From the NCBI GenBank assembly GCA_029265085.1, contig JAJUJY010000061.1:1-23657 (forward strand): a stretch of DNA of 23,657 bases, in the 5' to 3' direction. Positions 15,231 to 23,437 of the stretch are shown in pieces; positions within the stretch are counted from its first letter, which is position 1, and each line of letters starts with the position of its first letter. The DNA comes from Chloroflexota bacterium (GTDB lineage Bacteria > Chloroflexota > Anaerolineae > Anaerolineales > Anaerolineaceae). Position numbers and translations under genes: made by a program. The notes beneath the pieces were generated by a model. The model saw only the letters and a program-made list of their open reading frames with translations. It made no database searches and had not been told where the DNA came from.

Positions 15231-16805
15231 TTATTTGTGTCCGTTCCCTCCATTTCGCGAGGGGATAAATCCATCGCTCCAGAAGGAGAGCGGGCGGTCA
15301 TAACCAGCTAATTTCAAACCGGATAATGCCGCTGTGTTTAAGTCCATTGCGCGCAAGTCTTCTGGAGAGAGTTCTTTGATGCTGCTGTGGCCAGACAACA
15401 TCGTCAATATTTTGACTTCTTCGGCACAGGCATGGATGAAATTTGCCAACCGTTGACCTCCCTCGATCGGATCCAAACGGGCACGCATTTCGGCTTTCTG
15501 GCTGGTGATCCCGTAAGGGCAGTTGCCCTTTTGGCAGGCATAGCAGACCCGGCAGCCGAGGGCGATTTCAGCAGCAGATCCAAACCCGACTGCATCCGCA
15601 CCCATCGCCATTGCCTTATAAGCATCCAACCCATTACGGATCCCCCCAAGGATGATTAGCTTGACCTTGTGATGGACGCCGTAATCTTTTAGTGCCTGCA
15701 CCGCCGGTGGAATACAGGCAATTGTGGGAATCCCAACGCCTTGCGTAACCACATCCGGTGAGCAGCCCGTACCGCCGGATAAGCCGTCCAGGCTAATGGC
15801 GTCTGCGCCGGCCTCAATACAGGCGGCGACATCGGCGTAAGGGCGGGAGGGGCCAAGTTTAAACAGGATGGGGAACTGGTAGTTGGTTACATCGCGCAGG
15901 AAGGCGACCATGTGTTTCATGTCTTCCAGGGTTTGCACGTCATAGTAACGGCAGGGCGAGAGCGCGTCTGAGCCAATGGGTACTCCGCGCACCCGGGAAA
16001 CATCTTCAGTGACTTTTGCGCCCAGCAAGTGTCCTCCCATGCCGGGTTTAGCGCCCTGTCCGATTTTTACTTCTACCGCATCCCCAGAATTGAGATAATC
16101 CACTGAAACACCCCAACGGCCGGTGGACCATTGGATGACCAGTTGACCGCCCGGATCCCATTTGCGGCGAGACATCTCACGATCCATATACCCACGTGCC
16201 AGCCAGGCTTCCTCTGGAACCAGGCCGCCTTCGCCAGTGTTCGTGGCGATTCCGGTTTGGGCAGCTCCAATGGCCAGGGCCATTTTGGCTTCTTTGCTTA
16301 ACGCGCCAAAAGACATGGCAGCCCAGATAAAGGGCAATTTGAGCACCATCGGTTTTTCGCAGGTATCTTCTCCGATGATCACTTCCATATCACATTCTTC
16401 GCGATATTTATCTCTTGGGGCTGGGCTGGCAATCTGGCTGGGCACAATGGTGATCATATCAAAGTTGGGGGTTTGTCCGGCTGTGCCAAAGCCGCGCAGC
16501 AAGTAATCACCGGTCTGGGCTTTGTAATGGACTTCTTCTACGGCTGAAAACGTCCACGGGTAGCGGGTGAAATATTCCGGCTCGGCAGGATTGATCCGAA
16601 TAGCGTTAACTGGGCAGAACTCCGAACAAATTCGGCAGCCAACGCAAGCATTATAGTTGACAACACTCATTTCACCGGTTGCCAGGTCCAGTGCATACAC
16701 ACCATGCGGACATACTTCCGCACAGGTGGCACATTTGCCGGGCATTTGTGAATTGATACAGGTTTCGCGATTGACGCTGACACAAAAAGCTCCGACGATA
16801 GGCAT
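15231..16805 (-). CDS. Ferredoxin-fused glutamate synthase FMN-domain protein (archaeal GltB2 type)
   Basis: This 524-residue protein joins an N-terminal dicluster ferredoxin to the FMN-binding central domain of glutamate synthase. The first cluster cysteines are C16, C25, C28 and C32, with an unusually long C-x8-C gap; the second is C54, C57, C60 and C64. The FMN/2-oxoglutarate barrel shows MSFGALS (164-170), GQGAKPGMGG (249-258), LDGLSGGTG (339-347) and LGGIRNG (386-392). The 3Fe-4S ligands fit C418, C424 and C429 (C-x5-C-x4-C), with an extra C421. In the family this domain reduces 2-iminoglutarate to glutamate. The glutaminase domain is missing and the GXGXG domain is a separate gene 12 bases upstream. 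GGAGG sits 5 bases before the ATG. A related use, as in N-methylglutamate synthase, is possible. Confidence 0.92.
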   Translation of the reverse strand: MPIVGAFCVSVNRETCINSQMPGKCATCAEVCPHGVYALDLATGEMSVVNYNACVGCRICSEFCPVNAIRINPAEPEYFTRYPWTFSAVEEVHYKAQTGDYLLRGFGTAGQTPNFDMITIVPSQIASPAPRDKYREECDMEVIIGEDTCEKPMVLKLPFIWAAMSFGALSKEAKMALAIGAAQTGIATNTGEGGLVPEEAWLARGYMDREMSRRKWDPGGQLVIQWSTGRWGVSVDYLNSGDAVEVKIGQGAKPGMGGHLLGAKVTEDVSRVRGVPIGSDALSPCRYYDVQTLEDMKHMVAFLRDVTNYQFPILFKLGPSRPYADVAACIEAGADAISLDGLSGGTGCSPDVVTQGVGIPTIACIPPAVQALKDYGVHHKVKLIILGGIRNGLDAYKAMAMGADAVGFGSAAEIALGCRVCYACQKGNCPYGITSQKAEMRARLDPIEGGQRLANFIHACAEEVKILTMLSGHSSIKELSPEDLRAMDLNTAALSGLKLAGYDRPLSFWSDGFIPSRNGGNGHK

Positions 16806-16817
16806 GACAACCTCCGT

Positions 16818-17468
16818 TTAGTGGTAGAAAGGCTTTTCTGAAGCTGCGATGATTTTTTTGAATTTGGCTGGGTCAGCCTGGATGGCATACGTTTCAAAAT
16901 AGGCGCGCAATCTCGCATGATCTTCGTCAGTCATCGGTACGATTTTGGCGTTATGACCAAGACTCTCGTATTCGCCGCCAATATAGACTGATCCTCGGAT
17001 GAGGTAATTGGCAAAATTATGGCCGGCATTTCCAACCACAATTAAATCGCCCTTGAGCATATAGGTGGCAACTTCATGGCCTACATCCCCCTGAATTAAA
17101 ATCAACGCGCCTTTATTCATGGTCCCGGTAAAATCTCCGGCATTGCCATAAATAATCACATTGCCGCCGTAGCAATATTGGGCAGCACCATAATCGGCAT
17201 CGCCATCAATGATGATGGTGCCTTTGGTCATGTTATCCGCTGCGTATTTTCCGGTATTTTGGGTGATATGAATGGTTGCACCGGCATTGAGTACGCCGGT
17301 ATAGTCACCCGCATTGCCATCAATCGTGATGTCTCCTTGTTTTAATCCAGCGGCTATCCCGTGAATATCTTCGACCGAGGTTAAAGTTATCGGGCCGTCT
17401 TTCACCGCCTCGCGCAAATGCCGATTCACATCTTTGAGGGTATGGGTTTCTAGTTGATTTGTTTTCAT
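16818..17468 (-). CDS. Stand-alone glutamate synthase GXGXG-domain protein
   Basis: This 216-residue protein is the C-terminal GXGXG beta-helix domain of glutamate synthase (GltB3 type). Repeats such as GNAGDYTGVLNAG, GNAGDFTGTMNKG and GNAGHNFANYLIRG cover about residues 45-170. In the fused enzyme the domain is structural, holding the glutaminase and FMN domains in place. The same fold occurs in FwdC of formylmethanofuran dehydrogenase and MgsB of N-methylglutamate synthase, so fold alone does not prove a glutamate role. Here the neighbour GltB2-type protein makes that pairing likely. AAAGGTG precedes the ATG. It lies 33 bases after the FrhB-family gene and 12 before the FMN-domain gene. No catalytic residues are expected. 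Confidence 0.92.
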   Translation of the reverse strand: MKTNQLETHTLKDVNRHLREAVKDGPITLTSVEDIHGIAAGLKQGDITIDGNAGDYTGVLNAGATIHITQNTGKYAADNMTKGTIIIDGDADYGAAQYCYGGNVIIYGNAGDFTGTMNKGALILIQGDVGHEVATYMLKGDLIVVGNAGHNFANYLIRGSVYIGGEYESLGHNAKIVPMTDEDHARLRAYFETYAIQADPAKFKKIIAASEKPFYH

Positions 17469-17501
17469 AAAACACCTTTTCTGGTTGAATAACCTGTTGC
17501 G

Positions 17502-18668
17502 TTAGCAGCCTGTGCAGCCGCGGGGGATATGTTCAACCTTGCCTGGTTGGGCGGGAGTCCGGTACAGGCGGACAAATTGTTGGATGGCATCGGCGCGTTT
17601 TTTGGGATCAGCCAGGCTGTCCAGCATCATGATTTCCAGTTCTTTGAAGGCTTGAGCACGTTCCCGGCGGTCCTTTTCGCTGGCGGCGGCGTTCAGAGCG
17701 TCCAGGTCAACTTCTGGAGAGGTTTCCAGTAGCCCCATTTGAACTGCATTGCGGGCAAACACATCGCCAGTCAGAGTGCGGATGATCATGGTCGAAGTAT
17801 CTATAGGTGAACCCAGGCTGCCAATGGCCAGGTCAGCCGATTCTCCGAGATAGTCATCGCAGCGTCCACATCCGGAGCGGGTGAAGCCTTCGGCTTGCTG
17901 GCGTGGAATAGTCCGGACACTGCCGTCCCATAAGACTGCTCGCATCCACTCGCGGTCGGGGGAAATTTCTACGCGCTTTACCTGGCTGCGCGAAACATTC
18001 ATACGTTTTACCAGCACTTCTTCGATCATTTCCGGTTTGTAGATGCCGGTGCAGAAGATCGAGATGCTCAGGCGAATGGCTTCCTGGTATGGGGCCAGAC
18101 GTGGATTCGTGGAAGTGCGCAGTTTGCGAATGGCTTGAGCGGTACAAGGGGTACCAACCACAGCGATATTTTCCATCCCCGTATCAAAAATAGCCTCATT
18201 CAGTTTGTCAAAAACTGGCGCCCATAAATATTGTGGTCCAACGGTGTTTACGATTTGTTCCACCGTGTTGACAATACGAGCAACGGGTTTTAAATCCCAC
18301 GGATCGATGTCCAGCATGACCACCCCGTCTAACATGCCTGCTGATCGGCCTGCGCTGAGAATTGCTCGGATGACATCATTTGGCGCACCGGAATGAATTG
18401 GACCCCGTGCATGAGCCGCCAGGACGGTGCGGGCTTCCATGGGTGCCCAGCGATCCAATCTTGGGCAGACCTCTTCACAAAATTTATTGCAAAACGAACA
18501 GGAATCCAGGGTGGTTTTCGAAAGTCCCAGGGTTTTGGTGCGTTTCACCAGATCCGGATGGCTGTCATTCTGCCAGCTAAGGACTTGTTTGGAGCAGGCC
18601 GCCACACACAGGCCGCATCCGGCGCAGCTGTCCAGCGACCAGACTTCATTTTCCAGGCGATGCGTCAT
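17502..18668 (-). CDS. FrhB/FdhB-family flavo-iron-sulfur oxidoreductase subunit
   Basis: This 388-residue protein belongs to the coenzyme F420 hydrogenase/dehydrogenase beta-subunit family. Two N-terminal [4Fe-4S] sites are C15, C18, C21, C25 and C57, C60, C64, C68. The family core shows VGTPCTAQAIRKL (171-183) and the C-terminal SGCGRCDDYLGESADLAIG (265-283). Members bind FAD and pass electrons between a small carrier (F420 or ferredoxin) and partner Fe-S proteins. There is no F420 hydrogenase here, so it probably links ferredoxin to the adjacent HdrA or GltB-type subunit; this is inference. An extra CTGC ends the protein (C385, C388). The start at 18668 has a perfect AAAGGAGG; a longer frame from 18809 overlaps hdrA and is rejected. 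The gap from hdrA is 40 bases. Confidence 0.88.
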   Translation of the reverse strand: MTHRLENEVWSLDSCAGCGLCVAACSKQVLSWQNDSHPDLVKRTKTLGLSKTTLDSCSFCNKFCEEVCPRLDRWAPMEARTVLAAHARGPIHSGAPNDVIRAILSAGRSAGMLDGVVMLDIDPWDLKPVARIVNTVEQIVNTVGPQYLWAPVFDKLNEAIFDTGMENIAVVGTPCTAQAIRKLRTSTNPRLAPYQEAIRLSISIFCTGIYKPEMIEEVLVKRMNVSRSQVKRVEISPDREWMRAVLWDGSVRTIPRQQAEGFTRSGCGRCDDYLGESADLAIGSLGSPIDTSTMIIRTLTGDVFARNAVQMGLLETSPEVDLDALNAAASEKDRRERAQAFKELEIMMLDSLADPKKRADAIQQFVRLYRTPAQPGKVEHIPRGCTGC

Positions 18669-18708
18669 ACGATCCTCCTTTTCTTTACGATCGCTATAAA
18701 ACCCAAAA

Positions 18709-20844
18709 TTACTTACTGTTGACCGGGATATGCGCTCCAGCGACCGCACGATTCCGATCGGACATTTCAACTTCAATTTGATAGACAAAATCGCGAAGGA
18801 TTTGAGCAAATTTCAAACCATCTTGAACAGTAAAGAACTCCAGGCGCAGGCGCCGGGGATCAATGCCGTGTTCTGATAATTGCTTTTGTAAGATTTCAAC
18901 CCTTTCTTTTGCAAACAGGTTACCCATGCCGTAATGGCATTCTCCGGGGGGACAGGCACCCAATAAAACGCCATCCGCGCCATTAAGATAAGCCCAGAGG
19001 ATATGGTAAGGATCAAAGCGGGCTGAACAATTCATCCGTAAAATGCGCGCATTGGTTGGGTAGGGGATCCGCCGGTGACCGGCAATATCTGCTGCACTAT
19101 ATGCACTCCATTCGCAGGCCAGGACCAAAATTTTGGCCTGATCTTGTGAAAAATGTTCCGGAGATAATGCGGTGCTGATTTGCGCAGGGATGGCCAGGTT
19201 TTCCCAACCAGGCAAAGTGATCGCTTTAACCGGACAGACCACCACGCAGTTGCCGCAGCCGGTGCAGCGCAGCCCATCTACTTCGGAAAGGGAGAGAATC
19301 CCATCCTGCCTTTCTAGATGAATTGCATTAACAGGGCAAACCTGCACACAGTTGCCGCAGCCGGTGCATAAGTTTGGATCAATTTCAGCGGTGGGAATTT
19401 CCAGGTGGATTTGTTCCTGGCTGAGGAATTTAATCGCCCTGGCGCTGGTGAGGTATGCCTGAAAGAGGGCTTCTGTAGTGTCAGCGGGCTGCTGAGCACT
19501 GCCAAGCACATAAATTGCCTGGTCGGCATAGCGCCCTGGGCGCAGCCGTACGCGCGGTTCTGCCAGAAAGCCGTATTCATCTTTGGGTAATCCAAGCAGG
19601 GTGGCTAAGGTACTGGTATTATCGACCGGGATGAGCGGCATGCTCATCACGACACGGTCATATGGCACTTGAATTGAATCACCCGTTAATGTATCTAATA
19701 AGCTCACAGTTTGATCGCCAATCACAGGGGGAGTTTCCAGACGGTAGCGGAAGAATGTGATCCCCATCTGGCGGGCATGAACCAAATCGGCTTCTGCAGA
19801 GCTGCCAACACCTCCCAGGTACAATTCGCGAAACAGGACGGTAACATTGGCATTGGGATTTAATTGTTTTACCCGGATAGCCTGACGAATGCCAGTCGCG
19901 CAGCATACCCGCGAGCAGTGACGACGTTGGCTTTCTTCAGCGCAGAGGATCATCACGATATGGTCATATCCTAACGGGGTTCCCTGAATGTGCTGATCTA
20001 GTTCGCTTTCAAATTCGGCCTGTGTTTTTACCCGGCTGCGGTCAAACCAATGCCCGCTGCCTAATTCTTTTGGCCGGGCAACATTCGCGATGATGACCGC
20101 CCCAGCTGAAGTGGTAAATGTTTCACCGCCATGCTGGAGCCAGATTTCATATTTTCCCGGATGCCCATTTAATCCAACCAGGTGCGTTCGTGTGTGTGTT
20201 TTGATTTTGGGGTGGTTTCGAACTTGTTCTAATCGCCTCCCGATTAATTCGCGGGTACGGATCGGAATGCCAGGAATCGTTTCACCTAATTCGTCACCGG
20301 ATTCAACCAGGTTGACCTGGATATTTTTTTCCGCAAGTGCCAACGCTGTGGTCAGTCCACTTAATCCGCTGCCTACCACCAGTGCAGCAGGGACAATTTT
20401 GCTGATTTGCGGGTTTGGTGCATGCGTTGCTGATAAGCGGGCAACACCCATCTCAATGATGTTCAATGCCTTATCAAATGCTGCTTTAGGATCTTTGGCA
20501 TGGACATAGACAACCTGTTCGCGAATGTTCGCAATGGTCAGGTATCCGGGTTCCAGGTTTACGGTTTCAACGGCTTTATCAAATAGCTTTTCTACCAGGC
20601 GGGGTGCGCATCCGGCAATTAGTACTCGTTCAAGATGATGATGTTTCATTGCTTTCTGGATGCGATCCTGCCCATCTTTGCTGCACGGGAACGGTTCGTG
20701 AGCGGCATAGACCACACCGGGTATTTTCTCTGCCTGTTCTGCCAAGGCATGGGTATCAATAATTCCGCCAATCCGGTCACCGCATTCACAAATCATCACA
20801 CCGATGCGGGGTAAGGATTCTGTGTTCAGGAGGTTGTTTTGCAT
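18709..20844 (-). CDS. hdrA: HdrA-MvhD fusion, FAD-dependent heterodisulfide reductase-type subunit
   Basis: This 711-residue flavoprotein is an HdrA homologue with an MvhD-type C-terminus. The HdrA N-domain shows MICECG (C19, C21), C54, GCAPR (C79) and NIREQVVYVH. The FAD site is VVGSGLSGL at 156-164, and the conserved cysteines C301, C310, C314 and C315 follow. Two [4Fe-4S] sites are at C493/496/499/503 and C527/530/533/537. Residues about 571-690 match MvhD/FlpD, with C577, C606, C631 and C636. In methanogens HdrA holds the electron-bifurcating FAD and MvhD brings electrons to it. Here HdrB and HdrC are missing and NADH-dehydrogenase-like subunits precede the gene. It starts 8 bases after the HoxU-like gene with AAAGG near the ATG. 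Bifurcation is an inference from the family. Confidence 0.93.
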   Translation of the reverse strand: MQNNLLNTESLPRIGVMICECGDRIGGIIDTHALAEQAEKIPGVVYAAHEPFPCSKDGQDRIQKAMKHHHLERVLIAGCAPRLVEKLFDKAVETVNLEPGYLTIANIREQVVYVHAKDPKAAFDKALNIIEMGVARLSATHAPNPQISKIVPAALVVGSGLSGLTTALALAEKNIQVNLVESGDELGETIPGIPIRTRELIGRRLEQVRNHPKIKTHTRTHLVGLNGHPGKYEIWLQHGGETFTTSAGAVIIANVARPKELGSGHWFDRSRVKTQAEFESELDQHIQGTPLGYDHIVMILCAEESQRRHCSRVCCATGIRQAIRVKQLNPNANVTVLFRELYLGGVGSSAEADLVHARQMGITFFRYRLETPPVIGDQTVSLLDTLTGDSIQVPYDRVVMSMPLIPVDNTSTLATLLGLPKDEYGFLAEPRVRLRPGRYADQAIYVLGSAQQPADTTEALFQAYLTSARAIKFLSQEQIHLEIPTAEIDPNLCTGCGNCVQVCPVNAIHLERQDGILSLSEVDGLRCTGCGNCVVVCPVKAITLPGWENLAIPAQISTALSPEHFSQDQAKILVLACEWSAYSAADIAGHRRIPYPTNARILRMNCSARFDPYHILWAYLNGADGVLLGACPPGECHYGMGNLFAKERVEILQKQLSEHGIDPRRLRLEFFTVQDGLKFAQILRDFVYQIEVEMSDRNRAVAGAHIPVNSK

Positions 20845-20852
20845 AATGCCTT

Positions 20853-21560
20853 TTACTCCTGTTCTTTATCCGATATGGGTTTGGTTCGGAGCAAGGTTGT
20901 GACATCCTGGACGAAGTTTGGATGCAAGTCGAGTTCGCCGCTGACCCGGTAATAACTGTGGCGGTAGGCTTCCTCGCCAGGTTGGGTGTCACGAAAACCA
21001 CTCACATTTTCGAGTTGGAACGCTCCGGTAGGGCAAATTAACACGCATGTTCCACAGCCAATGCAGCGTGATGAAGCCACCTGGAAAGGCGTGCTGACTT
21101 TTTTGGCAATTCCACGCTCGATGACGCTGATGGCACTGACTCCCACAATTTCTTTGCAAGCCCGAACACATAATCCGCATAGTACGCATGCATCTGATTC
21201 GGGCAGTTTGAAGCGCACTTCGTTGACACCGATTTCTTCTGCCAGGGCAAGCATCTCAGGGGTGTTATAGGAACCGGCCAAAATCAGCTCCATGGTCATG
21301 CGGCGGCTGCGTTTAACCAATTCTGTATTGGTATGAATCACTGCGCCTTCTTCACATGGATAGACACAGGCAGCCACCAGTTTTGGAGGTCGGTTGGTTA
21401 CTGCCAGTTCCACCATGCACAGGCGGCATCCTCCATACGGCTCTAAGGCCGGGTGATAGCACAGGGTGGGAATGGGTATCTGGTATTCGCGGCAGGCTTC
21501 CAGGATGGTTCGTCCGTCCGGGATGGCAACTGGTTGATCGTCAATTTTTAAATGGATCAT
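20853..21560 (-). CDS. HoxU/NuoG N-terminal-like iron-sulfur protein
   Basis: This 235-residue electron-transfer protein resembles HoxU and the N-terminus of NuoG. A plant-type [2Fe-2S] domain uses C34, C45, C48 and C65. Two [4Fe-4S] sites follow: C125, C128, C131, C135 and C166, C169, C172, C176. Between them, where HoxU and NuoG carry a His-Cys3 [4Fe-4S] cluster, the sequence reads ELILAGSYNTPEMLALAEEIG (part of 91-111) and has no cysteine or histidine, so that cluster is absent. It would wire the NuoF-type FMN to HdrA. GGGAGG lies 7 bases before the ATG. It is 11 bases after the NuoF-like gene and 8 before hdrA. There is no molybdopterin or hydrogenase domain. Confidence 0.9.
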   Translation of the reverse strand: MIHLKIDDQPVAIPDGRTILEACREYQIPIPTLCYHPALEPYGGCRLCMVELAVTNRPPKLVAACVYPCEEGAVIHTNTELVKRSRRMTMELILAGSYNTPEMLALAEEIGVNEVRFKLPESDACVLCGLCVRACKEIVGVSAISVIERGIAKKVSTPFQVASSRCIGCGTCVLICPTGAFQLENVSGFRDTQPGEEAYRHSYYRVSGELDLHPNFVQDVTTLLRTKPISDKEQE

Positions 21561-21571
21561 ATCTGCCCTCC

Positions 21572-23437
21572 CTAAGCGACCGTTATCGCTTCAAATTTGC
21601 ACAGGCTCATACAGACTCCGCAGCGAGTGCAAAGCTCAGGATTGATGACGTGTGGTTCCTTCCGAGCCCCTTGTATGGCATTACTGGTGCAGTTCCGCAG
21701 GCAGAGCATACAGCCAGTGCATTTCTCAGGGTCGATGCTGAAGGTGATCAACGCTTTGCAGACTTTGGCCGGGCATTTCTTGTCAAAGATATGCGATTCA
21801 TATTCATCCCGGAAATATCGCAAAGTGGAAAGCACCGGGTTTGGAGCGGTCTGACCTAAACCGCACAACGAACTGCGTTTGATATCTTCGCCCAACTCAA
21901 TCAGGTATTCAATGTCGCCGGGGCGGCCATTACCAGCGCAAATCCGCTCCAGGGTTTCCAGCATAGCCCGTGTGCCAATCCGGCAGGGCACGCACTTGCC
22001 GCAGGATTCTTGTTGGGTAAAGGTCATAAAATAGCGGGCAAAATCCACCATGCAGTTATCTTCATCGGCTACGACCAGACCACCCGAGCCCATGATGGCA
22101 CCTAAAGAATTGAGACTCTCGTAATCAATTTTGACATCCATGTGCTCTTCAGGAATGCAGCCGCCGGAGGGTCCGCCGATTTGAGCAGCCTTAAAATGTT
22201 TTCCTTCTGGAATACCGCCGCCAATTTCGTTGACCAATTTCCGCAAGGAGATACCCATCGGCACTTCTACCAGACCGGTATTATTGATTTTTCCCACCAC
22301 AGAGAAAATCATCGTCCCTTTGCTTTTTTCAGTGCCAATGTCTGCATACCATTTTGCTCCGCGCTGCATGATGATTGGGATGGAAGCCCAACTTTTGACA
22401 TTATTGATGTTGGTTGGCTTGCCCCACAACCCGGATTGAGCCGGGAAAGGTGGGCGCGGACGAGGTTCGCCAATGCGCCCCTCGATCGAAGCAATTAATG
22501 CAGTTTCTTCACCGCAGACAAATGCACCGCTGCCCAACTTGACCCGGATGTTGAAATCAAACCCGGTGCCGAGGATATTTTTCCCGAGGAAGCCATATTC
22601 TTCTGCCTGCTTGATCGCATGGCGAAGGTGCTTAACCGCCAGGGGATACTCGTTGCGAATATACACATATCCCTGGTGAATACCCATGGCATATGCGCCA
22701 ATCACCATGCCTTCAATTACCCGGTGGGGGTTGCCTTCCATAATGGAGCGGTCCATATATGCACCCGGATCTCCTTCGTCTGCATTGCAGATGATGGAGC
22801 CGGAACCAATGGCTAAAACATTTTTACGGCAGAGTTCCCATTTAATACCGGTTGAAAAACCCGCCCCACCGCGTCCGCGCAGCCCCGAATTTTTAATTTC
22901 CTCAATAATCTCTTCCGGTTTAAATTGGGTCAAAGCTTTGCTTAAGGCGGTATATCCTTCATGGGCAATGTATTCTTCTATTTTTGCGGGGTCGATCAGT
23001 CCGTTTAAATCCAGAATTAACCGGTGTTGATTTTTATAGAAGGGGATTTCTTCTTCGTGATTTATTTTCCGATCTGTATTTGGGTCTGTATATAGCAGCC
23101 GCTCAATAATTTGGCCTTCGATAATGGTCTTTTGGACGATTTCTGATGCATCCTGCGGCTTGACGCGCGTATAACAAATTCCTTGCGGGCGAATCACTAC
23201 CAGAGGTCCTTTTTCGCAGAAACCGTGGCAACCGGTGACCTTGACCTCCATCATCAAGGAAGCATACACATTTTGGCGGGTAAGTTCGGTTTTAAACGCT
23301 TCCCAGACCTGTTCGCTACCGTAAACGCGGCAGCCCGTTCCGCCGCAGACAGTGATGGTGGGATGGTTTAGCCCATTGTTTGTTAGCAGATTTTCACGGT
23401 AGGCTTGAAGTGCAGCCGGTGAAGAAATTTCAGGCAT
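21572..23437 (-). CDS. nuoF: NuoF/HydB-like NADH-binding FMN iron-sulfur subunit
   Basis: This 621-residue protein has the four-part layout of HydB/HndC subunits of NAD-linked [FeFe] hydrogenases rather than plain NuoF. An N-terminal thioredoxin-like [2Fe-2S] domain uses C31, C36, C70 and C74. The NADH/FMN core has GLRGRGGAGF (185-194) and NADEGDPGAYMDR (218-230), then an SLBB region. A [4Fe-4S] site uses C479, C482, C485 and C525. A C-terminal dicluster ferredoxin uses C573/576/579/583 and C603/606/609/613. It should exchange hydride with NAD(H) or NADP(H). The start at 23437 has GGAGG 7 bases upstream and overlaps the NuoE stop; a longer frame to 23494 runs inside nuoE. No hydrogenase gene follows, so the partner is the HdrA module. 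Confidence 0.94.
   Translation of the reverse strand: MPEISSPAALQAYRENLLTNNGLNHPTITVCGGTGCRVYGSEQVWEAFKTELTRQNVYASLMMEVKVTGCHGFCEKGPLVVIRPQGICYTRVKPQDASEIVQKTIIEGQIIERLLYTDPNTDRKINHEEEIPFYKNQHRLILDLNGLIDPAKIEEYIAHEGYTALSKALTQFKPEEIIEEIKNSGLRGRGGAGFSTGIKWELCRKNVLAIGSGSIICNADEGDPGAYMDRSIMEGNPHRVIEGMVIGAYAMGIHQGYVYIRNEYPLAVKHLRHAIKQAEEYGFLGKNILGTGFDFNIRVKLGSGAFVCGEETALIASIEGRIGEPRPRPPFPAQSGLWGKPTNINNVKSWASIPIIMQRGAKWYADIGTEKSKGTMIFSVVGKINNTGLVEVPMGISLRKLVNEIGGGIPEGKHFKAAQIGGPSGGCIPEEHMDVKIDYESLNSLGAIMGSGGLVVADEDNCMVDFARYFMTFTQQESCGKCVPCRIGTRAMLETLERICAGNGRPGDIEYLIELGEDIKRSSLCGLGQTAPNPVLSTLRYFRDEYESHIFDKKCPAKVCKALITFSIDPEKCTGCMLCLRNCTSNAIQGARKEPHVINPELCTRCGVCMSLCKFEAITVA

Noticed and set aside
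18669..18809. Longer start for the FrhB-family protein overlapping hdrA
   Set aside because: The extension overlaps the hdrA coding end, and a perfect AAAGGAGG precedes the ATG at 18668.
20090..20509. 139-residue open frame on the plus strand
   Set aside because: It lies fully antisense to hdrA, whose FAD motif and cysteines are clear on the other strand.
17502..20844. Methanogen-type F420 hydrogenase/heterodisulfide reductase locus acquired by transfer
   Set aside because: No FrhA/FrhG, MvhA/MvhG, HdrB or HdrC gene is present, and base use looks like that of the neighbouring genes.
21356..21859. 167-residue open frame on the plus strand
   Set aside because: It is antisense across the end of the NuoF-like gene and the start of the HoxU-like gene, with no ribosome site or recognisable domain.
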